DNA of 64,000 nt from Antilocapra americana (GCA_007570785.1 ML660210.1:822530-886529), one strand, 5' to 3'; shown: positions 22,804 through 35,529, counted from the first letter of the stretch. The notes: a model not told the origin generated them from the sequence alone. Made by a program: numbers and translations.

Positions 22804-23511
22804 TTTTAACATTACAGTCAGTACTATAGCTACTGAACATAGTATGAGGAAATAGCCCATAAGGGTTGCAAAGGATAGTGATAAGCAGAAAACCTAAAAT
22901 CATCTGCAGTAAAATGACTATGACTAATAAGTAAAGTTACCAGTGTCATAAGAACAAGGTCAATATACATAAATAACTATTTCCACATACAAGCTCCGAA
23001 TCAGTGGAAAACAAAATAAAAACAAAATAATACTATTTAAAGTAACATGAAACATTTAAAATAAATGCAATAAATATTATCTATGACATCTGTTCTGACA
23101 ATTATACAATTTTTGAGGGAAATGAAATATAATGTTAAATCATTATTCATGGAATTAAAATTTATCAGTACTTTAAATATGTCCATCCTTACCTAATCTG
23201 CAGATCCAATCATAATTATAATCAAATTTATAAACAGTTACAGTCTAGTCATAAAATTATATCGAAGTACAAAGAAGTTATAAGAGCCAGTAAAATCTAG
23301 AATTTCAAGACTTGCTTTAAAACTGTAGTAATTGTATGGGATTGGTATAAATAATGACAATCACATTAACACAAAGAAATACAAATTAGATCAATGGAAC
23401 AGAATAGTCATATATAGAACCAAACATATATCATGATTTTCAATAAAGGTCCCAAGGAAATAAAGTAGGGGGAGATCAACTTTTCAATTAAGTGATGCCT
23501 GCAATATTAAA

Positions 23512-23785
23512 TGGAGAAGGCAATGGCACCCCACTCCAGCACCCTTGCCTGGAAAATCCCATGGACGGAGGAGCCTGGTGGGCTGCAGTCCATGGGGTGG
23601 CGAAGAGTCAGAACCGACTGAGCGACTTCACTGTCACTTTTCACTTTCATGCGCTGGAGAAGGAAATGGCAACCCACTCCAGTGTTCTTGCCTGGAGAAT
23701 CCCAGGGACGGGGGAGCCTGGTGGGCTGCCGTCTATGTGGTCGCACAGAGTCGGACACGACTGAGGCGACTTAGCAGCAGCAGCA
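23512..23785 (+). mobile_element. Bov-A2 SINE nested in L1
   Basis: Dimeric Bov-A2 with (AGC)n tail; exact 11-bp duplication GCAATATTAAA at 23501-23511 and 23786-23796. Little diverged, so relatively young. Confidence 0.95.
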
Positions 23786-23954
23786 GCAATATTAAAGTAT
23801 TTGCTGAAAAAAGTGAACTAGAATCCTTATCTCATATAACACACAAGAACTAATTCAAGGATCACTACAAATATAAAACAATATTGATGTAAAGGAGACT
23901 AAAAAACCCATGAGAAAATATTTTCATCACCTGGAGATAGAGTATTTCTTACAT

Positions 23955-24230
23955 GCTGCTGCTGCTGCTAAGTCGCTTCAGTCGGGTCCAACTCTGTCCC
24001 ACCCCAGAGACAGCAGCCCACCAGGCTCCCCCGTCCCTGGGATTCTCCAGGCAAGAACACTGGAGTGGGTTGCCATTGCCTTCTCCAGCGCATGAAAGTG
24101 AAAAGGGAAAGTGAAGTCCCTCAGTAGTGTCCAACTCGTCATGACCCCATGGACTGCAGCCCACCAGGCTCCTCCGTCCATGGGGTTTTCCAGGCAAGAG
24201 TACTGGAGTGGGGTGCCATTGCCTTCTCCG
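23955..24230 (-). mobile_element. Bov-A2 SINE nested in L1
   Basis: Minus-strand dimer with (CTG)n at its left end; duplication ATTTCTTACAT at 23944-23954 and ATTTCCTACAT at 24231-24241. With the copy at 23512 it forms an inverted SINE pair about 170 bp apart. Confidence 0.94.
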
Positions 24231-25115
24231 ATTTCCTACATAGAGCAGGCAAAAAAGCACTAAGACAAAACCACAAAACCACACTAAACCAAAATATACA
24301 ATCAACCTGACGAACTGGGCTCATTGAACAAAGTCACTAGGATTTGAAAATATTGACTTAGATAGGAAGAAAGTACTTATTATGCAAATTTGACAGACTA
24401 CTTCTATCTAATTTATAAAAGTAAGTCACAGTAGTGAGATAAAAGATATAAAACGATTTCAAAAAAGAATAGTAGAAGATTTTAAGACTTGAGCTAATAG
24501 TTCACAAAAATTATATACAAATGACTTAAATGAGCATGGAAACATCATTAGTCCCCATAAAAATGCAGTTTTAAGCTATAATGAGCTATCACATACAAAT
24601 GATGATAGCTGAAATCTTTAAAATCTGACGACATTGTTTGTGATACTCTAGGACAATTGTAACTTGTATACATTTTATACAAATGGTTTAAAAAATATCT
24701 GACAGTTTCTTTTAGACTAAATATACACCTAACCTATGACCAAATTATTCCAACTCTAGGTGTTTAACAAAAATAATTTAAAAATAAATCCTTATGGAAG
24801 AGAAATGAAAACATATGATCACAAAAATATATTCACAAGAAAGTTCTTATCAGCTTTATTTATAATATATACAATCTGGAAATGATCCAAAAGTTTATTA
24901 ATAGGAGAGTGAGTAGTCAAACTGTGACAGAATCATAAAATATAAGTCTAGACAACTACAAAAAAGCCCAACAGATATTAATAGCAATTGAGTCATGAAG
25001 CAAAGTGGATACTTCTAAAATACAAACTAGAAGTATATTATTACTAATTTTGTGAAATTTCAAAGAAAGCAAAATAATTCATGATGGAAAAATAAAGTTT
25101 AACTGTGCTGCCTTA

Positions 25116-25345
25116 GGGGGCTTCCCGGGTGGTGCTAGTGGTAAAGAAACCACTTGTCAATGTGGGAGACAAAAGAGATTCAGGTTGGATCCCTTGACCT
25201 GGAAGATCCCCTGGAAGAGGGCTTGGCAACCCACTCCAGTATTCTTGCCTGGAAAATCCAATGGACAGAGGAGCCTGGTGGGCTACAGTCTGCGGGGTCG
25301 CAAAGAGTCAGAGCTGACTGAGATGACTTAGCATGCAGGAACACA
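25116..25345 (+). mobile_element. Bov-tA SINE
   Basis: GGGGCTTCCCGGGTGGTGCT head through CCACTCCAGTATTCTTGCC to GTCGCAAAGAGTCAGAGC. Confidence 0.9.
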
Positions 25346-25545
25346 TATTGTCTTAGAGGAGCATGGGTTATCTGGGAAAAGGCATGCAGGAAATTTCTAG
25401 GGTTATGCTATGTTATCTATCCTGTTAAGAATTTGGATTAACAGATGATGTACATACATCTGTCAAAATGCATTAAGTAGTGTATGTAATTTTGCTGAAT
25501 TTCACTCTATGTAAACTTTACCTAAGAAAACTGTAAATAAATATT

Positions 25546-26039
25546 AAATTTCTGTCAGTGATATGTCTGCTGATATGTTTAGGGATAAAGTTTACTGATT
25601 GTCAGTTTATGTAGAAATGCTTCTAAGTAGAAGATGAATTAATGAATGTAGGGATAAAGAACTGAATAGATGGATAGGAATATGAATTAAATATAGTAAA
25701 TTATTTTTGCAGTATCTTTATAATAGATATGTGGATATTCACTGGGAAATTTTCATTTTTTTCTGATGTTTTAGTGTTTTTCATAATAAGATACAAAAAG
25801 GAAAGGAGTAGTAAAATTACTAATAAAAAATAATAGCATGTCAATGAGTATAAGGAAAATACTTGAATATATATTAATATTGTAATTAAGATATTTCAGA
25901 CATTATAGGTATTACATTTAATATGGAAGTAAAAACCCCTTTATATATAATATATATATTTGAACATCACAAGATAATATTATGGTTACTTGAATTAGTA
26001 AAATAATGTTATACATAGAATAACTAGAGTGACAAAACA
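25546..26039. other. AT-rich stretch, nothing recognised
   Basis: Contains a short TA-rich run near 25941-25962 only. Confidence 0.4.
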
Positions 26040-27420
26040 TAAATGTTTTCACAAAGATGAGTGGAACAGAAAGCCCAGCAATAGATACCTGTTGGGCCTA
26101 AGTTAACTTAGAAGCAACAACACCTCAGTGGCACTGAGTACTCAGATCTTGGCTTTTTAATCCATTTTCCAATGAAAGAAATCAAAGCTCCCTAGAGAAA
26201 TAGCTTTCTAGTGCCTTGAAATATAAATGAGCCCAGAGCATCTTGTAGTGCCAAAAACTATGAAAGTGCTTACAACAAAAAGTATAATACAACAAGAAAT
26301 AACCCACAGTGATGGGAGTATATCAAAGGTTCAAGGGGTATCTGAAACAGCTTCCAATAGGTAAAGCTGGAATACATTTTTTTTCCTCCTCATTTAAAAA
26401 AAAATAATTTATTTTTTGTTGAAAGATAATTGCTTTACAGAATTTTGCTGTTTTCTGTCAAACTCAACACAAATCAGCCATAGGTATACATGTATTCCCT
26501 CCCTTTTAAAGTTCCCTCCCAACTCCCTACCCATCCCACACCTCTAGGTTGATACAGAGCTTCTGTTTGAGTTTCCTGAGCCATACAGCAAATTTCTTAA
26601 TACTTTGAGAAACAAAATATTATAGCATTGTATTGTATTGTAAAGTATAAATACATATGCTGCATACAGATATGAGTAACAATTGAATAGATGGAATGAA
26701 GAGATAAATGTCCCCTGAAGAAAAATAATAAATCATTTTTGCAGACACTCTGTTCTAAAGAAAGGAGTACATCACTCTTGTCTCACTAAGTAACGGCTGC
26801 ACAGTGACTTCCTTCCAAACAGTATAGTATGGACAAGGAAAAAGAAAAACTTTCCAGTGGAGAAATCTGCCAAATGCTGCTTCATCCAGGTGATTATGAT
26901 GAACACCAAAAAGGAGACATGGTGATAACATGAATCCTTAATATGATAGGATGATCATGGCATTTTACCTCTGTTTTCTTCCAAAACACATAATCCCAGT
27001 ATAATCAAGAGGTAAAATATCAAACAAATACCAGCTGACAGGCATTCTTCACATACTTGACAGAGGCTCTTCAAAATTGTCAAGGACATCAACAGCAAGG
27101 CAGTCAAAAAACTATCACACCTAATCGGTACCTAAGCATACATGGCAACTAAATTTTATGTGGAATTCTCGAGGAGATCTTAGCAGAGAAAAGGGACCTG
27201 GAAGAGAAAAAGCTTTTCCTTGGACAAAAAAAGTAAGAACATCTCAATGAAGTATAAATTATAGCTATTAATAATATGCCATTGTTTCCTTAATAGTGTA
27301 CCATACAAGATTTCAAAATTAGGAGATATTGGGATATTCTCATTTGGAGAATGAGAATTTTCAGTACTATTTTTTGCATTGTTTCTGGACATCTAAAACT
27401 GTTCTAAAATAAAGTGTTTA
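26040..27420 (+). mobile_element. ancient L1M 3'UTR, split by a younger L1 tail
   Basis: Two blocks (about 26040-26375 and 26700-27420) follow the old L1M 3'UTR order: AACACCTCAGTGGCACTGAG, GAGCCCAGAGCATCTTG, then ACCTCTGTTTTCTTCCAAAA, TCTTCAAAATTGTCAAGGAC and GGCAACTAAATTTTATGTGG. Diverged. Confidence 0.65.
26380..26605 (-). mobile_element. L1 3' end, inverted, nested in the L1M relic
   Basis: Minus-strand artiodactyl L1 tail: ATTGCTTTACAGAATTTTGC, CAGCCATAGGTATACATGT and CACACCTCTAGGTTGATAC. Related to the plus-strand scrap at 32332. Confidence 0.75.
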
Positions 27421-27713
27421 TTTTAAAATAAAGTAATACAAATTTCATGTTCCTCAAAGGACATCAAGTCTAAATGCTTATACAAGTTTCCACTCAATTT
27501 CCAAAGAAAGCATCATTCTAGTATTACTTCAAAATTTCTAACCTATGCATAGTAAAAAAAAAAAAGTTCCCATCTGATTTTTTCCAACTCTAATCATTTT
27601 AAAGCTTTAACTAGACTTCCACAGCTTTTAAGAAATATTACATAGAGCTTCTGAATTGTAAAACAAAATGCAACAGTACGAAGTGTACTACATTAGAGTC
27701 CATTCACTGTTGT

Positions 27714-28140
27714 AATAAATCATCACATATTTAGTTGATTAAAGCAATACAAATGTATTATCTAATAGTCCTGGTTGTCAGTAGTCTGTGATTCATTTTA
27801 CTGGGTAAGGTGTAAGCACAGCTGTGCTCTCTCTGCAGGCTATGTGGAAGAATAAATTTCTTCATTTTTCCAGCTTATAGCCCCTGCCAGAATGGCCCCA
27901 TCACCCCAATCTCTACTTCAGTCATCATGTCTTGTTTGAATCTGACCTCTTGCCTCCTCCTAATAAAGACTTGCCTTTATAGTGCCTGCACTTATATCCA
28001 CAGTCCAGGATAATCTTCCCATCCCTAGATCCTTAACTCAATCACCTCTGCAAAGTCCCTTTTTCCGTGTACGTTTAACACACTCAGTTTCATAGGTTAG
28101 GATATAGACATCTTTAAGGAAACATTATTCTAAGCTACCA
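27714..28140 (+). repeat. ancient interspersed repeat, same family as 3036-3330
   Basis: AATGTATTATCTAATAGTCC.., CACCTCTGCAAAGTCCC and AGGATATAGACATCTTT mark the two ends of this old mammalian element. Confidence 0.5.
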
Positions 28141-28564
28141 GGTACATATGAAAATACTGGCATGGAAATGTCTGCAACAAATACCCTGAAAAAAATGTTT
28201 TCGGGCTAGGTTAGTTTGCTCTGTTGTATTACTTCAAATGATCATAGGCAACAACTGATCTATGTACTTTTTTAGATTCCTGTGTCATATACCATCAATG
28301 TGTCTTTAAAACCTATCTTTTAAACCATGTTATAAGCTTAAGTGTGTACAGTCCATGGCATGATTATTCTGTCCTTGTATTTCAAGAATGTAACATAAAG
28401 TCTGGTATGTTTAGAGTGTTGATCAAAGAATATTCAGCATTGAAATTATGTTTTCTCTTGTTTCATTGATTACAGTTCAGGTTTTATAAGAACATGACTA
28501 TTTTTATGTATAATATATGATCTAAAATGCTATAATGACAAGTAAGGTTTCCCCTGAGAGGTTA
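28141..28564. other. AT-rich stretch, nothing recognised
   Basis: No coding or repeat signal seen. Confidence 0.4.
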
Positions 28565-28760
28565 TGTTAGATTGTCTGATTTGAAATCTTGCTTCTACTC
28601 TCTAGACATATTGTATTGGGTAAATAACACAAACTCTCCATATTTCCATTTCCTTTTCTCTAAAATGGTAATGCTAATAGGACCTGTCCCAGAAATTTGT
28701 TGAGAAAAAGTGTAAGCTATATGTAAAATACTTAGAAGAGAGCCTAGTTATAAGAGACAC
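28565..28760 (-). repeat. MIR relic
   Basis: Reverse MIR: GATTTGAAATCTTGCTTCTA, TTTCTCTAAAATGGTAATGC, TGTAAAATACTTAGAAGAG. Confidence 0.6.
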
Positions 28761-29970
28761 AATCGTTTTGGTACTAATACCACTGCTATCACAACATAAG
28801 GCAGTCAAGGATCAATATTTCTTCATTTACATTGTTCTGATATTTTACAAAATAATGTATTTTTATATCATTTGAGTCATGTATAAGCAAAAATGTTATG
28901 GGCATCTATACTGAATGATTTCTGATATTTACAAAAGTTTAAAGAAAGTTGTTTATTCCATCAGAATTTAGGCATTAATCTTGTGGTAAATTCAAATGAT
29001 TTGTGAACATTATAATGCTCTCTCTTTCAAAGAGACTGAGACTATAATAAATGGTCTAAGGCTAAAAATACTCTCTTTAATGTTAACTTCATCTGTACTT
29101 AAATACTTATTATTTAAATTTATTTAAACATTAAATTCAGAATACATATATTTTTAAAAGACTATTAATTTAAAGCATCTATATTTTTGAAAACAGCATA
29201 TGCACAAATATTGCAGACTGTTCTATGACTTTACTGGAGCTTTCTCTGGTACAGCTAAATTCATAATTTTTAAAGGCATTTGCTTCATAAAATTCTCCAA
29301 GTTTTATATTCACTATATTAGCAAACATTGACATTTACTGCATACATTTAGAGCCCTAAATATATTTTATTGTATCTGCTAATAAAATATATATAAAAGA
29401 CACCAATGCCAATTACAAAATCAAAAGAGACTAATACCAAAGATTCAGTGTGCTTTTTGAATATCTCTTCCAAATGTTTCTATTTTATATTAAATTTCAT
29501 AGATGATGGTTCCCTTAGCAACTAATACTCTGCCACATAGTTCTTTAACAGAATAATAATTAAAAAAGCGGTTAGGTGTCATGTGACTGAAAACAGGAGA
29601 TTTTTACTACTTGTTAAAGTTATTATGCAATGTGTTAGAATATCATCAAGGTACTTAAAATTTAACACCTTTGGGCAATTAAACAGTGTAATGTAGCTGA
29701 AAAAAACTTGTCTCCTAAAATCATCACCTCTAATAAGAATTCAGAGAACTTGCTAAAGTTATGAATGAAATTTATTGTCAGGGTTCACAGCAAAAAGTAT
29801 TGTAAAGGCAATGAACCTGATGCTAGAGCAGATCTGAATTATAATGAGAAATACAGTCCCTCTTAAAAAATAAATTATTATGAATATAATTTGACTGTGC
29901 ATTAATATATCTATTGTCTGGCAACCAGTTTTAATAGAATTAGAGATTTAAATTTCTAGATAGATCAATT
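28761..29970. other. AT-rich stretch, nothing recognised
   Basis: Very AT-rich; no gene and no named repeat. Confidence 0.45.
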
Positions 29971-30001
29971 CATATATATATATATATTTATTTATTTATT
30001 T
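29971..30001. repeat. (AT)n/(TTTA)n simple repeat
   Basis: Perfect alternating AT run followed by TTTA units. A second TA-rich run lies at 30220-30254. Confidence 0.9.
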
Positions 30002-30254
30002 TGAATTTTGTATAATACTGTGCATTTTCCTAAATGTATAAATGTCTTCATTGTAAACTATCTGCATCATCGCTTGAAGTTTTCTTTCCTTACAATAAAT
30101 TTACCTGCAGAAAAACATCTTTGGATCTCTAAGAAAATATTTTAAAATGAATTCTCTTGAAGTCTTTAACTGATTGAGGAAAACACACCAATCACTTACT
30201 TGCAGTACTTTAGAAGTATTTTTATATGTATATACATATATGCATATATATATG

Positions 30255-31096
30255 AAAGGATATGAGTTTTTTTCCATTATTTTGGAACTCAGAATAACCA
30301 TTATAGAGATGATTAATATCAGAAATAAGGTGTGCTTTTCATAATAGAAATTATTATCATTTTATAGAAATCATTGTTAATAATACTATTGCTTTTGACT
30401 GCACATTAATTCTACAAATCTTTACTGAGCATTTATTTTTTATTGATGTTGTTCTATAAGTAGTGATCCTACAATGATTATTGTGAGCTGATTTATTAGC
30501 CTGGTTACTAAAATGTTGACGATTATAAGAAACATGATAAAAAAGCAAAACTTCACAAGAATAGAGAAGCAAGAATATAAGTGTAGAAATAAAGAAACTT
30601 AACAAGAATCCTCCAAAGAGTAGTTATCAGAAACTAATATGGGGATCCAGAGTGCAGTATTATTAACTTACTTTCCTAAAGTGATATATAAAAACACTGT
30701 GAATGAAACAAAAGCCATGTTATATCCTTATCATAAATTAAGAAAAATTTTCCACCCTAAAGCAAAGAACCAGATTATATATATTTTTCTAAATCTGTCA
30801 GATCAAGATACTAAAATAGACAATACAGATATAGATTCATATGACTCATTGGTTCATATGAAATTTTAGATGGTATTTCAAATCACTGAAAGAAAGAAGA
30901 AACTGAGAAAAGTGACATGAAAATGTCATCTTTTATTTCCTCCTTATGTAAATATATATCATATACAGAGTACACAATATGACCAAAATTGAATTACTAG
31001 ATGTACAATGGGTAAAAGAAAGCATTATAACTATATATAGTTTTCTATTCAAATATTTTTCTAAATATACCATATTTATTGAAAAAGTGTAAAATT
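30255..31096. other. AT-rich stretch, nothing firm
   Basis: A weak ancient-repeat flavour around 30395-30540 (TCTACAAATCTTTACTGAGC). Open frames are short and motif-free. Confidence 0.4.
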
Positions 31097-31097
31097 A

Positions 31098-31211
31098 CAG
31101 AGAGTTCCCTGGAGGCCTACTGGTCAAGATTCCAGGCTTTCACTGCAGAGGCCCAGGTTCAATCTGTTCAGGAACTGAGTTCCCATAAGCCACAAGGCAC
31201 AGTCAAAAAAC
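31098..31211 (+). mobile_element. CHR-1 type SINE
   Basis: AGAGTTCCCTGGAGGCCTAC, CCAGGCTTTCACTGCAGAGG, CACAAGGCACAGTCAAAAAA. Confidence 0.8.
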
Positions 31212-31483
31212 TTATGCATAACACAAAATACACCATTAGTAAAAGTGACAGAAATAAAACATCAAAAGTAAATACAACAATAATAACAGAGGATCTCATT
31301 TCCCTTTTATTAAAGCAAAAGATTAAAATTATAAAATGTATAATTTCATTGGGAATTTTCCAAAGCAACTATTAGAAACTTTTAAGGCAAGTCAAAAGAA
31401 GAAATGCAACTCATACCTATGAGAAATATATTTACACTCACTAATTACCACATGATACAAAGAAGATATTTTTTTTCCTATAC

Positions 31484-31695
31484 ATGTATGCATGCTAAGT
31501 TGCTTTCAGTTGTGTTCAACTCTTTGCAACCCTATGGACTGTAGTTCACCAGGCTCCTCTGTCCATGGGGATTCTACAGGCAAGAATACTGTGTTTCTCC
31601 AGGGTATGTTCCCAACGCAGGGATGGAACCACTGTCTCTTACATCTCCTGCCCTGGCAGGCAGATTCTTTACCAGTAGCACCACCTGGGAAGCCT
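31484..31695 (-). mobile_element. Bov-tA SINE
   Basis: Minus-strand: CTAAGTTGCTTTCAGTTGTG to ACCAGTAGCACCACCTGGGA. Confidence 0.9.
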
Positions 31696-31914
31696 ATTTT
31701 CTCCTAAAAGATAAACCAAAATTTTAAATATTGAAAAATACCAGTATTTCTTGTGGAATGTTAGAATGCACATTCTCATGCACTATTGGTAGGTATGTAA
31801 ATGTATCTTTTTTGAGCATTTTGGCATTATTTTTATCATGCGAAGGTGATGGTTATGTTAGTAATTTTAGTGACAATAGGAAGAACAAAGCAGTAACAAC
31901 AACAAAACCTATAA

Positions 31915-32170
31915 CTTATTGAAGCCTTATGCACTAGTCAGTGCTCCTAGCACTTTCTTAGCTCACTCTGAAACTCTCAATGTGATAAGCACTCTTAAAG
32001 TCTCCATGCTGAACACAGGAATTTAAGACAGAAATGTCTGAACATGCCTTCCTAACATCACGTAACTAGAACATAATAGGAAGGAGACACTAGTCTGGGC
32101 ATTTTGACTCCAAAGCAACTTCTAACTCTGAAGCAACTGTGGTATAGTGTTAACCACTATACCACACTAA
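31915..32170 (+). repeat. MIR SINE, near full length
   Basis: TTATGCACTAGTCAGTGCTC, AACATCACGTAACTAGAAC, CTGGGCATTTTGACTCC and the MIR end TTAACCACTATACCAC. The end forms a 12-bp perfect hairpin (see findings). Confidence 0.75.
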
Positions 32171-32331
32171 GGAAAAGTCAAATTGAATTAAAAGTGCAAA
32201 CGAAGGTGATTCATCTATGTAAGGTTATAGACGTAGATCTAGAGTGGATATTTAAATAGAGAATAGTCAGTTACTTCCAGAGCACCATGGTGAGCTCTCT
32301 GTGTCATAGAGCAAATTCTCACTAGCTATTT

Positions 32332-32465
32332 TAGAGAGGAGGGAGACGGGAGGTCCAAGGGCGAAGCGACATATGTATACCTATGGCTGATTCGTGTTGA
32401 CGTATGACAGAAACCAACACAACATCGTAAAGCAATTATTTTTCTATTTTAAATAATTTTTAAAA
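32332..32465 (+). mobile_element. L1 3'UTR fragment
   Basis: GACATATGTATACCTATGGC, ATGACAGAAACCAACACAAC and GTAAAGCAATTATTTTTCT: the old artiodactyl L1 tail. Confidence 0.75.
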
Positions 32466-33094
32466 AAGTAACTATTTCTAGACATTCTAGGTTAAGTTTT
32501 GGGCATGAATTAGAATTCACTGTAAACTTTTCAAGTGATGAGGGGTAAGTTGGAGGATACACTGTTAAGTGGAAAAACAAGCAAAGACAACATCCTACAA
32601 AATTACTACTATGGAAAACTATCATGACCTTTTGCCGAGAAGACAAGGGCAATAAATTTTTTACTGGAGCCCAGTGAGTATTTGCTGCACAGAGATAGGA
32701 TGCCTGTCCTGGGAGAGGTGTGGCGCTGAAGGGAAAGCAGGAGAATTTCTCCAGGTTATTTCCGTTTTGGGCCCCGCCCCTTTATTTCCCTACCATTGTC
32801 CGAACCTAATGTGAAGTCCTCTGCAGAATTAGAGGCAGGAGACAAGCCATCAGGGGTGGGTCTTCCTGAATACGGAACAGGGTGAATGGGGGAAGAAAAT
32901 GTGTCTAAGGCGCTAGGTGGAAGAGGGTGTCTCAAACAGAGAAAATCCAGTACACTAGTAATTAAGAAATGTACTTTCAAAATTGTCTCCTCATAAATTA
33001 TCTATAAAATTTAACACAACTCTAAATCCATTGTTTTATAACCCTAAAAGTGAAGAATTCTGAGTAAATAAATGGTAAATTATAACCACGTTAA
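32466..33094. other. unassigned stretch with a GC-rich patch
   Basis: 32690-32930 is less AT-rich than its surroundings and includes CCCCGCCCC (32773-32781), an Sp1-type GC box. No recognised gene. Confidence 0.35.
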
Positions 33095-33098
33095 TTGG

Positions 33099-33215
33099 GG
33101 ACTTCCCTGGCAGTCCAGTGGTTCAGATTCCATGCTTCCAGGCCATGCAGGCTCAGTCCATTGCCAGGGAACTAAGATCTCAAAGGCCACACTGGTATGG
33201 CCAAAAATAAATAAA
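33099..33215 (+). mobile_element. CHR-1 type SINE
   Basis: GGGGACTTCCCTGGCAGTCC, AGGGAACTAAGATCTCAAAG, then ATGGCCAAAAATAAATAAAT. Confidence 0.87.
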
Positions 33216-33509
33216 TATAAAGTGACAACTTTGAATGAACTCATCTCACTGATACAGGATTATTTTTAGGAGCATTTATAATTTTAGGTATCAGGATTTT
33301 TTTTTTTTTAAGTCTTGCAGTACTCAACAATACTGATGACAGAAAGACTGAGCACACTGATATTGTTACCTTGATTATGAACCTATGAATTAAAAGAATT
33401 TTTAAATAACACTCAAATTAATGGCAAGCAAGCATTGGAACCATCTCTTTATACATTATGATGCTCTTTTATTATGTAATGAATATACCTTCTAAATTAT
33501 AGTGGTTTT

Positions 33510-33775
33510 ATTGTCGTCGTTCACTCAGTTGTGTCCAACTCTTTGCGACCTCATGGACTACAGTACACCAGGCTTCCCTGTCCTTCACTATCTCCCAGAG
33601 TTTGCTCAAACTCATCTCCATTGAGTCAGTGATGCCATCCAACCACCTCATCCTCTATCGCCCCTTTCTCTTCCTGCATTCAATCTTTTCCATCATCAGG
33701 GTCTTCTCCAATTAGCTGGCTCTTCACAAGAGGTGAACAAAGTATTGGAGCTTTGGTTTCATTATCCTCTCTCTT
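33510..33775 (-). mobile_element. BovB 3' fragment
   Basis: Minus-strand BovB 3' end: GTTCACTCAGTTGTGTCCAA, TCCATTGAGTCAGTGATGCC, TCTTCCTGCATTCAATCTTT. Confidence 0.9.
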
Positions 33776-33784
33776 ACTAATAAT

Positions 33785-33975
33785 TGTTTTGTTGCTTTTT
33801 AGTCACTAAGTTATGCCTGACTCTTTCTGACCCCATGGACTTTAGCCCAGCAGGCTCCTCCGTCCATGGGATTTCCCAGGCAAAAACATCAAGGTGGATT
33901 GTCATTTCCTTCTCCAGGGGATCTTTATGACCCAGTTAGGCAGGCAGAGTCTTTACTGCTGAGTCATCAGGTAAG
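33785..33975 (-). mobile_element. Bov-tA SINE
   Basis: Minus-strand: CTTTTTAGTCACTAAGTTAT to TTTACTGCTGAGTCATCAGG; immediately next to the BovB fragment. Confidence 0.88.
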
Positions 33976-34621
33976 CATTCTTGCTCCTTTATCTTAATAT
34001 CAGTAGTATCACATTTACCTACCTGGAATCACAACCTCTCCTGTTTAAAAATTGTCAAAGGTCTTCAGAATATGAATTATGTCTTTTTAAAGGATTCTTT
34101 TGATTGATACCATTTTCCCACATAGAGTGGCTCATCTGATTCCATATGGACTCTTAATTATGTATCATATTTGAATATCTTCCATTATAATCTAGAAATA
34201 GGGAGGATTATCTATTATTTGAAAATCAAGAAAATTTATCTGTATAAATTTTCATAATGAATAAATGAAAGGTTAACTAAAACCATTTTTATAACCCAAA
34301 TTGGTTATAAATGTAGTATATCATTTTTCCCTTAAAATGCCTGTGACTTTATGATACAACAAATGTTTCAAAGCACATAATGTTTTATAATGAATGCTGT
34401 AACATTTAAGTATTCCTATAAGTCTTCAAAAGAACCCATGTTATTATTTTTGAAAGCCATTATTGCTCATTTACATGAGCAAAAGTAGCTTAGATTGAAA
34501 GATGAATTAGTCAAAATGTTTAAATTATAACAGCAATAATAATACTTATAAACACTAACAATCATAAGAATTATCAGATAATATTGGAAGTACTGAAACT
34601 ATCATTAATGATGTTTAAATA
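33976..34621. other. AT-rich stretch, nothing recognised
   Basis: No coding or repeat signal seen. Confidence 0.4.
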
Positions 34622-35110
34622 TAAAAAAGCAGAGACATTACTTCGGCAATAAGCGTCCAACTAGTCAAAGTTACGATTTTTCCAGTAGTCATGTATGGAT
34701 GCGAAAGTTGGACTACAAATAAGATTGAGTTCTGAAGAATTGATATTTTTGTACTATGGTGTGGGAGAAGACTATTGAGAGTCCCTTGGACTGCAAGGAG
34801 ATCCAACCAGTCCATCCTAAAAGAAATCAGTTCTGAATATTCATTGGAAGGACTGATGCTGAAGCTGAAGCTCTAATACTTTGGCAAACTGATGCAAAGA
34901 ACTGACTCATTGAAAAACACCCTGATGGTGGGAAAGATTGAAGGCAGGAGGAGAAGGGGACAACAGAGGATGAGCTGGCTGGATGACCTCACTGATTCAA
35001 TGGACATGAGTTTGAGCAAGTTCTAGGAGATGGTGACCGACAGGGAAGCCTGGCATGCTACAGTCCAAGGGGTTGAAAAGAGTTGGATATGAATGAACAA
35101 TTGAACAACA
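34622..35110 (+). mobile_element. 5'-truncated BovB
   Basis: BovB ORF2 C-terminal region and 3' end, from AGCAGAGACATTACTTCGGC to GATATGAATGAACAATTGAA; stops in all frames. Confidence 0.92.
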
Positions 35111-35313
35111 ACAACAAATATAAAATGAAAAAATTACCTGGGGGAAAGAAAAAATAAGTGAGATGATTTGAGGATAAAAACACTGAAGCTAATCATTTGG
35201 GTTGGTGAGATATGTAACTTTGGAGGAAAGTAGTTAATATCCCTATTAGGTCTCTAATATCTAACAAGTTTTTCATCACCTGGGAGGAAAATGTTTGTGC
35301 CTACTGCATGTTT

Positions 35314-35500
35314 AGGGCTTCCCTGGTCACTCAGTGTTATTCTTCCTGCCAAGTAGAAGATGTGGGTTTGATCCCTGGGTGGGGAAGATCCCCTGGAGAA
35401 GGAAATTGCAACCCACTCCAGTATTCTTGGAAAATCCCATGGACAGAGGAGCCTGGCAGGCTACAGTTTGTGGGGTCGCAAAGACTCAGAGACATGATTT
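35314..35500 (+). mobile_element. Bov-tA SINE
   Basis: GGGCTTCCCTGGTCACTCAG to GGGGTCGCAAAGACTCAGAG; GCCT missing from the usual CTTGCCTGGAAAAT. Confidence 0.9.
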
Positions 35501-35529
35501 GGCACACAAGCACATGTACATACATATAT

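Larger units (their letters stand above)
22318..25545 (+). mobile_element. decayed L1 ORF2 and 3'UTR with four nested SINEs
   Basis: Old L1: RT-proximal ORF2 (CACATTAATAGAATAATGGA, ACAAAATTCAATACAT), later ORF2 (CTGTAGTAATTGTATGGGAT, AGATCAATGGAACAGA), and an L1M-like 3'UTR at 25353-25545 (TATCTGGGAAAAGGCATG..). Stops throughout. SINEs at 22585, 23512, 23955 and 25116 split it. Confidence 0.8.

Noticed and set aside
23492..24324. CRISPR-like or clustered direct repeats
   Set aside because: The recurring blocks are Bov-A2 monomers with target duplications, in a mammalian genome.
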